From the NCBI GenBank assembly GCA_002691365.1, contig NZHL01000009.1, positions 1 through 14,531 on the forward strand: 14,531 nucleotides of DNA. Reading direction: 5' to 3'. Within the stretch, counting starts at the first letter, position 1; the number at the start of each line of letters is the position of its first letter. Under the pieces are notes generated by a model. The model had not been told where the DNA came from. It made no database searches and saw only the letters and a list, made by a program, of their open reading frames with translations. Origin of the DNA: Fidelibacterota bacterium (GTDB lineage Bacteria > Fidelibacterota > Marinisomatia > Marinisomatales > S15-B10). The position numbers and the translations under genes were made by a program. Positions 1 to 7,394 of this stretch are shown one piece after another.

Positions 1-1347
1 TTATCACTTTGGTTTTCTTCTCCACTTACAAATACCAGTTTATTTTTGAATACTATTGTTTTAGACCCGTTTTCAAGAATATTTAAGTTTATATTTCTTA
101 TTTCATCATTCATCACAATTCTCATTTCATTAGATACTTCTGAGCTTAAAAATAGAGGCCTTGGTGAATATTTTACACTTATAACAGCTATGATTTTTGG
201 ATTGATTTTAATGGTTTCAAGTGTTGATTTAATAATGATTTATTTATCAATAGAGTTAGTTTCTATTATATCTTTCATTCTAGCAGGGTATTTAAGATAT
301 AAAATGATATCAAATGAAGCAGCTATTAAATATGTTATTTACGGAGCATTTTCTTCTGGATTGATGCTTTATGGTTTTAGTTTATTATATGGATTAACTG
401 GTACTACAAAATTATTCGAAATGAATCAAGTTTTGTTCTCTCATGATGCCTTAGATATAAATTTATCCTTAATAATTTCTTTTATATTGATAATTGCTGG
501 TTTGGGTTACAAAATTGCTATAGCACCTTTTCATTTTTGGACTCCTGATGTTTATGAAGGGTCTCCTACTCCAATTACAGCTTTTTTTTCTGTTGCACCA
601 AAAGCTGCTGGCTTTGCTCTAATGCTCCGTTTTTTAAATTCCTTATTTGGTGACATGAATCCATTAAATTCTCAAAATTGGATTTCTATTGAAGGTGTTC
701 CATGGCAGGAAATTTTATTAGTATTATCTGCATTGACAATGATAGTTGGGAATTTAGTTGCAATTCAGCAGGAAAATGTAAAAAGATTATTGGCATATTC
801 AAGTATAGCACATGCTGGGTACATATTGATGGGAGTTCCATTGTTATCAAAAGATGGAATTTTTGCTGTAGTTTTTTATATAATAGTTTATTTGTTTATG
901 CAGCTTGGTGCTTTTTATATATCTATTATTATTGCTGATAAATATAAAACGGAAAAAATAGAAGAATATGCTGGAATTGGTTGGCAATCACCAATTTTAG
1001 GAATTTTAATGAGTTTATTTATGTTTTCATTAACTGGTTTGCCTCCAACAGCAGGATTTATTGGTAAGTTTTATTTATTTGCTGCTGTTATTAATGCTGG
1101 AGCTCAATATTATTGGATTGCAATTATTGGAGTGTTGAATAGTGTTATTTCATTATACTATTATATGCGCATAGTAAAAGTTATGTATTTTAATGAAAAA
1201 AATATTCAAAATTCTTTTATTCCAAGTCAGTTTTCCATTTTACTACTTTTGGCATTGGGAATTCCAACAATTTATTTTGGGGTTCAATGGACTTACATTC
1301 ATGAATGGGTAGATAGTGCTTTGAAATTTTTTATACCAAATTTTTAG
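1..1347 (+). CDS. nuoN: NADH-quinone oxidoreductase subunit N (complex I), 5'-truncated by window edge
   Basis: NuoN is one of the three antiporter-like membrane subunits of complex I and carries part of the proton-pumping path. The frame is already open at base 1 and no stop precedes it, so the true start lies upstream; a TTG at 46 is in frame but is probably internal. About 448 codons are visible, close to the usual 460-490. Many hydrophobic helices are seen. The family's functional charged residues are present, counting codons from base 1: Glu85 in YLSIELVSI, Lys171 in GYKIAIAPFHFW, Lys201 in SVAPKAAGF and Lys356 in TAGFIGKFYLF. The stretch VYEGSPTPITAF is typical of NuoN rather than NuoL or NuoM. 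It stops with TAG 51 bases before nqrA. NuoN is usually last in the nuo operon, so the remaining nuo genes are expected just upstream. Confidence 0.95.
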   Translation, partial: LSLWFSSPLTNTSLFLNTIVLDPFSRIFKFIFLISSFITILISLDTSELKNRGLGEYFTLITAMIFGLILMVSSVDLIMIYLSIELVSIISFILAGYLRYKMISNEAAIKYVIYGAFSSGLMLYGFSLLYGLTGTTKLFEMNQVLFSHDALDINLSLIISFILIIAGLGYKIAIAPFHFWTPDVYEGSPTPITAFFSVAPKAAGFALMLRFLNSLFGDMNPLNSQNWISIEGVPWQEILLVLSALTMIVGNLVAIQQENVKRLLAYSSIAHAGYILMGVPLLSKDGIFAVVFYIIVYLFMQLGAFYISIIIADKYKTEKIEEYAGIGWQSPILGILMSLFMFSLTGLPPTAGFIGKFYLFAAVINAGAQYYWIAIIGVLNSVISLYYYMRIVKVMYFNEKNIQNSFIPSQFSILLLLALGIPTIYFGVQWTYIHEWVDSALKFFIPNF

Positions 1348-1386
1348 TATAAATTTAATTGTAATTTTATTTAAATATTATATCAT

Positions 1387-1391
1387 TGGAG
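1387..1391 (+). promoter_or_regulatory. Shine-Dalgarno site supporting the TTG start of nqrA
   Basis: TGGAG lies seven bases before the TTG at 1399. It supports that non-ATG start, after which the protein begins AEIKIRKGHNLNIKG, the expected NqrA N-terminus. Confidence 0.6.
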
Positions 1392-1398
1392 ATTAGAA

Positions 1399-2754
1399 TT
1401 GGCTGAAATTAAAATAAGAAAAGGTCATAACCTTAATATTAAAGGTCAACCAGAAAAGAAAATAGATAATATCCATAATTTTGATAATATCGCGATTTAT
1501 CCATCTGACTTTAGATATGTAAAACCAAGATTGTTAGTGAAAGAAGGAGATCAAGTTAAAATTGGTTCGGCTATATTTTATGATAAATTGGTTCCAAATG
1601 TTAAATGGCCATCTCCGGCTTGTGGTAAAATAAGTGAAATCCAATATGGTCCGAGAAAAATAATTGAAAAAATTTCTATTGAAGTTAATGGAAATGAAAA
1701 TGAAATAGTCAATCCAAGTTTATCTGCTTTTTCACTCAAATCATTAAAAAAAGAGAAAATATTAAATGATTTAATAAATTCAAACTTTTTTCCTTTTATT
1801 AAAAGTAGACCATTTAATAAAGTAGCAAATCCTGATGAAAATCCTCGAGATATTTTTATTTCCGGTATAAACTCTGGACCTTTATCTTGTGATTTAGAAT
1901 TTGTTTTAAGTGAGAGTCTACCTGAATTTCAAGCTGGATTAGATATATTATCAAATCTAACTGAAGGTAAAGTTCATTTGACTTTAAAGGAAGATTCAAT
2001 TTTTATTTCTTCTTTGGAAAATGTTGAGCTTCATTCTATTTCAGGACCTCATCCATGTGGAAACGTTGGAATCCAAATTCATCATATTTCGCCATTGAAA
2101 CCTGATGAAATAATATGGACAATAGATCCCCAACACGTAGTTATTTTAGGAAAACTTTTCTTAACTGGTAAATTTGATCCTTCTATATTAGTTTCAATTG
2201 GTGGACCTATTTTTTCAAACCCAAAATATATACGAACAAAAATAGGTGCCTCAATTAAATCTTCTGTTATTGGTCAAGAATTAACTAATAATTATAGATT
2301 AATTTCAGGAAATATTCTTAATGGAATAACATCATCCATTAATGAAAACTTACATTTTTATGATACATGTTTATCTGGAATTATTCAAACGGAAGAACGT
2401 AAATTTTTAGGTATGATATATCCAGGAAATTCTGATACTCATTATTCACTAACTAATACATTTATCAATTTTGATAAAAAACCATTTAATTTTTCAACAT
2501 TAACTAACGGGAGTGAAAGACCAATTTATCCTTTAGGTTATTGGGAAGATGTTTTACCAATGGATATTCTTCCAAATGAATTGTATCGCTCAATTATTTC
2601 TGAGGACATAGAGTTAATGGAAAGTCTTGGAATATTAGAATGTGATGAGGAAGATTTTTCACTGTGCACTTTTTCATGTGCAAGTAAAATTGATGTTGGT
2701 TTAGAAATTAGAAAAGGCTTAGATATGATTTGGAAAGAAAAAAATCAAACATGA
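1399..2754 (+). CDS. nqrA: Na+-translocating NADH:quinone reductase subunit A
   Basis: NqrA is the cytoplasmic, cofactor-free subunit of the six-subunit NADH:ubiquinone reductase that pumps Na+, and has been implicated in quinone binding. At 451 residues it matches the usual ~446. The N-terminal KIRKGHNLNIKGQPE resembles the family's opening lipoyl-like (RnfC-like) fold. The mid-protein SGPHPCGNVGIQIHHI corresponds to the conserved GPHPAG block, with Cys in place of the usual Ala. The C-terminal part has LPMDILPNELYRSII followed by DEEDFSLCTFSCASK, both characteristic of NqrA. A TTG start is chosen because it has a good ribosome site and gives the family N-terminus. It is the first gene of nqrABCDEF, and its stop overlaps the nqrB start as ATGA. 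Confidence 0.97.
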   Translation: MAEIKIRKGHNLNIKGQPEKKIDNIHNFDNIAIYPSDFRYVKPRLLVKEGDQVKIGSAIFYDKLVPNVKWPSPACGKISEIQYGPRKIIEKISIEVNGNENEIVNPSLSAFSLKSLKKEKILNDLINSNFFPFIKSRPFNKVANPDENPRDIFISGINSGPLSCDLEFVLSESLPEFQAGLDILSNLTEGKVHLTLKEDSIFISSLENVELHSISGPHPCGNVGIQIHHISPLKPDEIIWTIDPQHVVILGKLFLTGKFDPSILVSIGGPIFSNPKYIRTKIGASIKSSVIGQELTNNYRLISGNILNGITSSINENLHFYDTCLSGIIQTEERKFLGMIYPGNSDTHYSLTNTFINFDKKPFNFSTLTNGSERPIYPLGYWEDVLPMDILPNELYRSIISEDIELMESLGILECDEEDFSLCTFSCASKIDVGLEIRKGLDMIWKEKNQT

Positions 2755-3926
2755 AATTTTTGAGAAAAATTTTAGATTCATTAGAACCAAAATTTCAAAA
2801 AGGTGGTCAATTTGAAAGATTATATCCTCTTTATGAAGCAACCGACACTTTTTTATTTACACCTAATATACAAACAACCTCTGGTCCTCATGTAAGAGAT
2901 AATGTTGATTTAAAAAGAGTTTTGATTCTTGTAGTAGTCGCTTTGGTCCCTTGCTATATATTCGGAGCAATAAATCTTGGTTATCTGAATTCTATTTCAG
3001 AGGGTATATCTAGGGGTTGGATAGGAAATCTACTTTTTGGACTTAAATATATTTTACCAATTTTGGTTGTTACTCTTGCAGTAGGTGGGTTTTGGGAAGT
3101 TTTATTTAGTATAATTCGTAAACATGAAATCACTGAAGGTTTTTTAGTCACTTCAGCATTGATTCCATTAATTAGTCCACCTAATCTTCCATTATGGATG
3201 TTAGCTGTTGGTACAACTTTTGGCATAGTTGTTGGTAAAGAAGTTTTTGGTGGAACTGGTATGAATATATTTAATCCAGCAATGACCACAAGAGCCTTTA
3301 TTTATTTTGCTTATCCAACTGAAATGTCAGGTGATAAAATTTGGATGATAGGTCCTGATGGATATTCAGGAGCAACAGCTTTATCTCTTCCAGCTGCGAT
3401 TACTGATGGGAATAGTGTTGAGATTTTAAATAATTTTTCACAATTTGATTATTCTTGGTTAAATATGTTTATTGGTTTTATTCCAGGTTCTATTGGTGAA
3501 ACCAACAAAATATTAATAATTTTAGCTGGTATGTTTTTGATTTATACCAAAGTTGCATCTTGGAGAATAATTATTGGATGTTTAATTGGATTAATAGTAA
3601 CTGCATTTATTTTTAATTTATTATCTCCATTTTCTAGTAATTCAATGTTAACTATTCCTCCTCATTATCATATTGTAATGGGAAGTTTTTTATTTGGAAC
3701 GGTTTTTATGGCTACAGAACCAGTTACCTCAGCTCATACCAATAAAGGAAAATGGATTTATGGAATAATGATTGGGTTTTTGACAGTTATCATTAGAAGT
3801 ATCAATCCTGCATATCCAGAGGGAGTAATGCTTGCGATTTTATTGATGAATGCTTTTGCACCAGCAATTGATTATTTTGTTGTTAAAGAAAATATTGCAA
3901 ATAGATTGAAAAAATATGCGAAGTAA
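2751..3926 (+). CDS. nqrB: Na+-translocating NADH:quinone reductase subunit B
   Basis: NqrB is the large membrane subunit that carries a covalently attached FMN and riboflavin and forms part of the Na+ channel. I place the start at the ATG overlapping the nqrA stop (ATGA), giving 391 residues. A TTG at 2730 would add seven residues, but the family N-terminus begins near MKFLRKILDSLEPKF. The region HVRDNVDLKRVL and the following hydrophobic helices are typical. The flavinylation motif is visible in GPDGYSGATALS, where Thr209 (codon 3375-3377) is the expected covalent FMN attachment site, equivalent to Thr236 of Vibrio NqrB. NPAMTTRAF and GTVFMATEPVT are further family blocks. It overlaps nqrC by 11 bases. 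Confidence 0.97.
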   Translation: MKFLRKILDSLEPKFQKGGQFERLYPLYEATDTFLFTPNIQTTSGPHVRDNVDLKRVLILVVVALVPCYIFGAINLGYLNSISEGISRGWIGNLLFGLKYILPILVVTLAVGGFWEVLFSIIRKHEITEGFLVTSALIPLISPPNLPLWMLAVGTTFGIVVGKEVFGGTGMNIFNPAMTTRAFIYFAYPTEMSGDKIWMIGPDGYSGATALSLPAAITDGNSVEILNNFSQFDYSWLNMFIGFIPGSIGETNKILIILAGMFLIYTKVASWRIIIGCLIGLIVTAFIFNLLSPFSSNSMLTIPPHYHIVMGSFLFGTVFMATEPVTSAHTNKGKWIYGIMIGFLTVIIRSINPAYPEGVMLAILLMNAFAPAIDYFVVKENIANRLKKYAK

Positions 3927-4647
3927 TACTTATACATTAATTTTTACATCTTTAATTACATTAATTTTAGGTTTTTTGTTATCTTTTACTTACACACAGT
4001 TAAAAAGTATGCAAGAAGAAAATTTAGCTGTTGATATAAGAAAAAATATTTTGCGTGCTCTTGATATTAGAGAAGAAAAAAATGAAGAATGGTCAAATGA
4101 AAAAGTTCAGGATTTATTTAATAAATATATCAAAGCTGAAGTTGTGTCAAAAAATGGTTTAATTTTAAATAATATAAATATTGAAAATATTGATGCAGAA
4201 TATGATTCAATTAATTTTCCGATATACTATAAACTTAATGATAATCAAATAGATGGTTATGCAATACCGGTTATTGGTAGAGGTCTATGGTCTACTTTAT
4301 ATGGATATCTAGCTCTTGAACCTGATGCTTCTACTGTTAAAGGAATTCAATTTTATAGTCATAAAGAGACACCAGGTTTAGGTGCCGAAATTGAAAAAGA
4401 TTGGTTTACTAATAATTTTATAGGTAAAAAAATAGTTAATCCTAATGGAGAATTAGTGAGTATTGAGGTTCTTAGAGGAAAAGTTGATGAGCTTAGTAAT
4501 GAAGCATATCATCAAGTTGATGGAATTTCAGGTGCAACTATGACAACTAAAGGTGTAACTCAATTTTTATTAGAGGATTTACAAAAATATGAACCTTTTT
4601 TCAAAAAAATTAGAACTGAGGTTAAGGAAATTACATGGCTATATTAA
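3916..4647 (+). CDS. nqrC: Na+-translocating NADH:quinone reductase subunit C
   Basis: NqrC is a single-anchor protein whose periplasmic FMN-binding domain holds the second covalent FMN of the complex. The 243 residues start with one hydrophobic anchor (about 7-26), followed by a soluble domain. LWSTLYGYLAL (about 124-134) and HKETPGLGAEIE (about 149-160) are conserved blocks. The attachment motif is DGISGATMTTKGV, with Thr208 as the expected flavin-bearing residue. The ATG lies inside the end of nqrB, and the 3' end overlaps nqrD by 13 bases, so translation is probably coupled. FMN attachment normally needs the flavin transferase ApbE, which is not encoded in this window. Confidence 0.96.
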   Translation: MRSNTYTLIFTSLITLILGFLLSFTYTQLKSMQEENLAVDIRKNILRALDIREEKNEEWSNEKVQDLFNKYIKAEVVSKNGLILNNINIENIDAEYDSINFPIYYKLNDNQIDGYAIPVIGRGLWSTLYGYLALEPDASTVKGIQFYSHKETPGLGAEIEKDWFTNNFIGKKIVNPNGELVSIEVLRGKVDELSNEAYHQVDGISGATMTTKGVTQFLLEDLQKYEPFFKKIRTEVKEITWLY

Positions 4648-5261
4648 GTAAAAAATCACGTTCAGCACTATATGATCCACTTGTAAAAACAAATCCAATT
4701 TCGTTGTCAGTATTAGGAATTTGTTCAGCGTTAGCTGTTACCATTAGAGTTGATCAAGCTTTAATCATGACGGGTGCTGTGATATTTGTCCTTTCAACCT
4801 CAAATACAATTATTTCAGTAATAAGGAAATATATACCTTCAAGAACTAGAATAATAATTCAACTGGCAATAATTGCTGGATTAGTAAGTTTGATTGACCA
4901 AGTTTTAATGGCTTATATGTATAACATGAGTAAGCAACTTTCAGTATTTGTTAGCTTAATAGTTACAAATTGTATCGTAATGGGAAGAGCTGATGCATAT
5001 GCTATGCAAAATCCTGCTGGAAATTCGTTTTTAGATGGTTTAGGAAATGGATTTGGTTATGGTGCTATATTAATTGCTGTTGCATTTTTTAGAGAATTAT
5101 TTGGTTCTGGGACAATCTATGGAATATCAATAATTCCAGAATTTGTTTATAATTTAGGTTATGAAAATTTAGGTCTAATGGTTTTATCACCAGGTGCATT
5201 TATTGTTCTAGGTTTGATTGTATGGTTTCAAAAAGAGATTTGGAAAGAAAAGGTTAAGTAA
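4635..5261 (+). CDS. nqrD: Na+-translocating NADH:quinone reductase subunit D
   Basis: NqrD is a small polytopic membrane subunit, homologous to NqrE and to RnfE. Together, NqrD and NqrE bind an intramembrane [2Fe-2S] cluster that passes electrons between NqrF and NqrC. The 208 residues fit the usual ~210. The two cluster cysteines expected for the family are present: Cys30 in VLGICSALAVT and Cys113 in IVTNCIVMGRADAYA. Further family blocks include NPAGNSFLDGLGNGFGYG and FFRELFGSGT. The ATG at 4635 overlaps the end of nqrC by 13 bases and has AAGGA about six bases upstream. NqrD and RnfE are close homologues, but the surrounding nqrA and nqrF settle the assignment. Confidence 0.96.
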   Translation: MAILSKKSRSALYDPLVKTNPISLSVLGICSALAVTIRVDQALIMTGAVIFVLSTSNTIISVIRKYIPSRTRIIIQLAIIAGLVSLIDQVLMAYMYNMSKQLSVFVSLIVTNCIVMGRADAYAMQNPAGNSFLDGLGNGFGYGAILIAVAFFRELFGSGTIYGISIIPEFVYNLGYENLGLMVLSPGAFIVLGLIVWFQKEIWKEKVK

Positions 5262-5264
5262 AAG

Positions 5265-5879
5265 ATGGGTTTTGAACATTATTTAAGTCTTTTGATTAAA
5301 GCAGTTTTTATAGAAAATATTGTACTTGCTTATTTTTTGGGGATGTGCTCTTTTTTAGCAATTTCTAAACAAGTCGAAACATCTATTGGTTTAGGTTTTG
5401 CTGTAATTTTTGTTTTGTCAATTACGGCTCCTATTAATTGGCTTATAACTACATATTTATTAAAAGATGGTGCCCTTGCTTGGATAGGTTTACCTGAAAT
5501 AAATTTAAGTTATTTAAATCTTATTGTTTTTATTGCAGTTATTGCGGCGGTTGTACAATTAGTCGAAATGTTTTTGGATAGGTTTTCACCTACTTTATAT
5601 CAAAGTTTAGGTATTTATCTTCCTTTGATTGCTGTTAATTGTTCAATTTTAGGAGGTTCATTGTTTTTAGTTGAGAGAAAATATACTTTCATAGAATCAT
5701 CAGTATTTGGTTTTGGGTCTGGGTTAGGGTTCTTTTTGGCAATTGTTGCTTTAGCATCAATTAGACATAGAATGAAATATTCAAATGTACCAGAACAGTT
5801 GAAAGGAGTTGGTATGGCAATGTTATTAACAGGATTAATTTCAATGGCTTTTATGGCTTTTTCAGGAATTGATATATGA
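5265..5879 (+). CDS. nqrE: Na+-translocating NADH:quinone reductase subunit E
   Basis: NqrE is the membrane partner of NqrD, inserted with inverted topology so that the pair can hold one [2Fe-2S] cluster. The 204 residues match the usual ~200. Cys28 in YFLGMCSFLAIS and Cys126 in LIAVNCSILGG are the expected ligands. The opening EHYLSLLIKAVFIENIVLAY is diagnostic for NqrE/RnfA. It begins three bases after the nqrD stop, and its own stop overlaps the nqrF start as ATGA. Order and spacing fit one polycistronic message. Confidence 0.96.
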   Translation: MGFEHYLSLLIKAVFIENIVLAYFLGMCSFLAISKQVETSIGLGFAVIFVLSITAPINWLITTYLLKDGALAWIGLPEINLSYLNLIVFIAVIAAVVQLVEMFLDRFSPTLYQSLGIYLPLIAVNCSILGGSLFLVERKYTFIESSVFGFGSGLGFFLAIVALASIRHRMKYSNVPEQLKGVGMAMLLTGLISMAFMAFSGIDI

Positions 5880-7111
5880 TTTTAGAAACTACAATTGCAG
5901 GAATGATAGTATTTACAGGAGTTATAATGGCTCTTGTTCTAATTTTGAATTTTGCAGGTAATAAACTTTTACCTCAAGGTGAAGTCAATATTTTAATCAA
6001 TGAAGATAATGATTCGAAATTAAAAACTAAACCTGGTAGTACGTTGCTAGGAGCACTTTCAAATCAAGATTTATTTCTTCCTTCCGCATGTGGAGGTCAA
6101 GGTACGTGTGCTATGTGTAAATGTCAAGTGATTGAAGGGGGAGGTGATATTCTTCCTACAGAAACAGCATATATATCTAGGTCAGAAGCAAAAAATAATT
6201 GGAGATTAGCTTGTCAGGTTAAAATAAAAAATGATATGGAAATTAAAATTCCTGATGAAGTTTTTAGTATAAAAAAATGGGATTGTAAAGTAGTTTCAAA
6301 TAATAGTGTAGCTACATTTATAAAAGAATTAGTTATTGATTTACCCAAAGGTGATAAGCTTGATTTTAAAGCTGGGGGCTACATTCAAATTGATATCCCA
6401 GAATATTCTGGTTTGAAATATAGTGATTTTGATATCGAAAAACAGTATCATCCTGATTGGGACCAATATAAAATATGGGATTTGGTTGCAAACAATGATG
6501 AATCAATTTTTAGAGCATATTCAATGGCAAATCACCCTGCTGAAGGTAATAGAGTTATGTTAAATGTCAGAATTGCCACACCTCCACCTAAACTTTGGAA
6601 TGATGTACCACCAGGAGTTGCCTCAAGTTACATCTATGGTTTAAAACCAGGAGATAAAGTAACAATTTCAGGTCCTTATGGAGAGTTTTTTATCAAAGAT
6701 ACAAACAAGGAAATGGTATATATTGGCGGTGGTGCTGGAATGGCTCCTATGAGATCTCATTTATTTCATTTATTTAATACTTTAAAAACTGGAAGAAAAG
6801 TATCTTTTTGGTATGGAGCAAGGTCAAAAAGAGAAATGTTTTATGATGAAGAATTCAAAAAAATAGCTAAGAAATTTCCTAATTTTAAGTATGTTGTTGC
6901 TTTGTCAGAACCTTTGCCGGAAGATAAATGGGATGGAGCAACTGGATTTATTCATCAAGTTGTAAATGATAACTATTTAAGTGATCACGAAGACCCAACA
7001 GAATTAGAGTTTTATATGTGTGGTCCACCACCGATGATAACTGCATGCGAAAATATGCTTTTTGATTTAGGTGTTGAGGAAGATCAAATAGCTTATGATG
7101 TCTTTGGTTAA
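5876..7111 (+). CDS. nqrF: Na+-translocating NADH:quinone reductase subunit F (NADH dehydrogenase and ferredoxin domains)
   Basis: NqrF is the electron entry subunit: it oxidises NADH through FAD and passes electrons to a [2Fe-2S] cluster. The 411 residues match the usual ~407. An N-terminal helix (about 4-27) anchors it. A ferredoxin domain follows with [13 protein letters not shown], giving ligands Cys72, Cys78 and Cys81, and with Cys113 in WRLACQV. The FAD site is [10 protein letters not shown]. The NADH site includes [14 protein letters not shown] and YMCGPPPM, and the protein ends in the family DVFG. AGGA eight bases before the ATG serves as ribosome site. It is the last gene of the operon. 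The convergent nqrM ends only eight bases downstream, and no convincing hairpin terminator separates them. Confidence 0.97.
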   Translation: MILETTIAGMIVFTGVIMALVLILNFAGNKLLPQGEVNILINEDNDSKLKTKPGSTLLGALSNQDLFLPSACGGQGTCAMCKCQVIEGGGDILPTETAYISRSEAKNNWRLACQVKIKNDMEIKIPDEVFSIKKWDCKVVSNNSVATFIKELVIDLPKGDKLDFKAGGYIQIDIPEYSGLKYSDFDIEKQYHPDWDQYKIWDLVANNDESIFRAYSMANHPAEGNRVMLNVRIATPPPKLWNDVPPGVASSYIYGLKPGDKVTISGPYGEFFIKDTNKEMVYIGGGAGMAPMRSHLFHLFNTLKTGRKVSFWYGARSKREMFYDEEFKKIAKKFPNFKYVVALSEPLPEDKWDGATGFIHQVVNDNYLSDHEDPTELEFYMCGPPPMITACENMLFDLGVEEDQIAYDVFG

Positions 7112-7119
7112 TTTATTAT

Positions 7120-7299
7120 TTAAGGTTGCGTGATTGAATCATTGTCACAATTTTCTGGATTACCTCCACAAATTGAACATTCACGAAAATCATTTAAACC
7201 CCCACATGTTCCTTTTAGTGGTTTATTATCAAATATAACTCCTACTGATAAACCTATGAATGCGATTATGAGAATAATAATTGAAAGGATTAGTTCCAT
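7120..7299 (-). CDS. nqrM: Na+-NQR maturation protein NqrM (DUF539)
   Basis: NqrM is a small membrane protein required for assembly of active Na+-NQR, thought to supply or deliver Fe for the NqrD/NqrE cluster. The protein has one N-terminal hydrophobic helix starting MELILSIIILIIAFIG, followed by a cysteine-rich tail with the family signature KGTCGG. Four cysteines are visible (32, 41, 44 and 51 from this start). I prefer the ATG at 7299 because it gives 59 residues with the helix at the very start and places the first Cys near the position reported as essential in Vibrio NqrM (Cys33). An in-frame ATG at 7347 would add 16 residues; neither start has a clear ribosome site. It is the only - strand gene here and is convergent with nqrF, whereas in Vibrio-type loci it follows nqrF on the same strand. 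Confidence 0.88.
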   Translation of the reverse strand: MELILSIIILIIAFIGLSVGVIFDNKPLKGTCGGLNDFRECSICGGNPENCDNDSITQP

Positions 7300-7394
7300 A
7301 TAAAAATTTAAAACTATTTTTGAATAAATTTCAATTAATAGTATCATTTTATTTTTATAATTTAATGATTGAATTTTAGAGGTATATTTACAAA
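7300..7394. promoter_or_regulatory. AT-rich divergent intergenic region between nqrM and the NhaD-like gene
   Basis: These 95 bases separate two genes read away from each other, so promoters for both should lie here or just inside the genes. A good -10-like TATAAT lies at 7356-7361 on the + strand, 34 bases before the ATG at 7395, but I see no strong -35 partner. AGAGG at 7378-7382 is a plausible ribosome site for the + strand gene, 12 bases from its ATG. No riboswitch-like conserved or GC-rich helix is visible. Confidence 0.4.

Noticed and set aside
702..938. Open frame of 78 codons on the + strand inside nuoN
   Set aside because: It lies wholly inside a well-supported nuoN frame and its translation is low-complexity, Cys/Tyr/Ile-rich, with no family resemblance.
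1348..1398. Promoter between nuoN and nqrA (TTTAAT, 16 bases, TATTAT)
   Set aside because: The -10-like box is only a few bases before the ribosome site, leaving almost no leader; AT-rich sequence makes such matches common by chance.
2981..3289. Open frame of 102 codons on the - strand inside nqrB
   Set aside because: It is antisense to the conserved NqrB core and shows no recognisable motif; it is a shadow of nqrB codon use.
7126..7156. Possible terminator after nqrF: TTG-CG-TGA pairing with TCA-CAA, followed by TTTTCT
   Set aside because: The stem is about six weak pairs with a two-base bulge, lies inside the nqrM coding end, and would be unstable.
7300..7394. Sodium-sensing or other riboswitch ahead of the NhaD-like gene
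   Set aside because: The leader is short and almost purely A/T, without the conserved helices a riboswitch would need.
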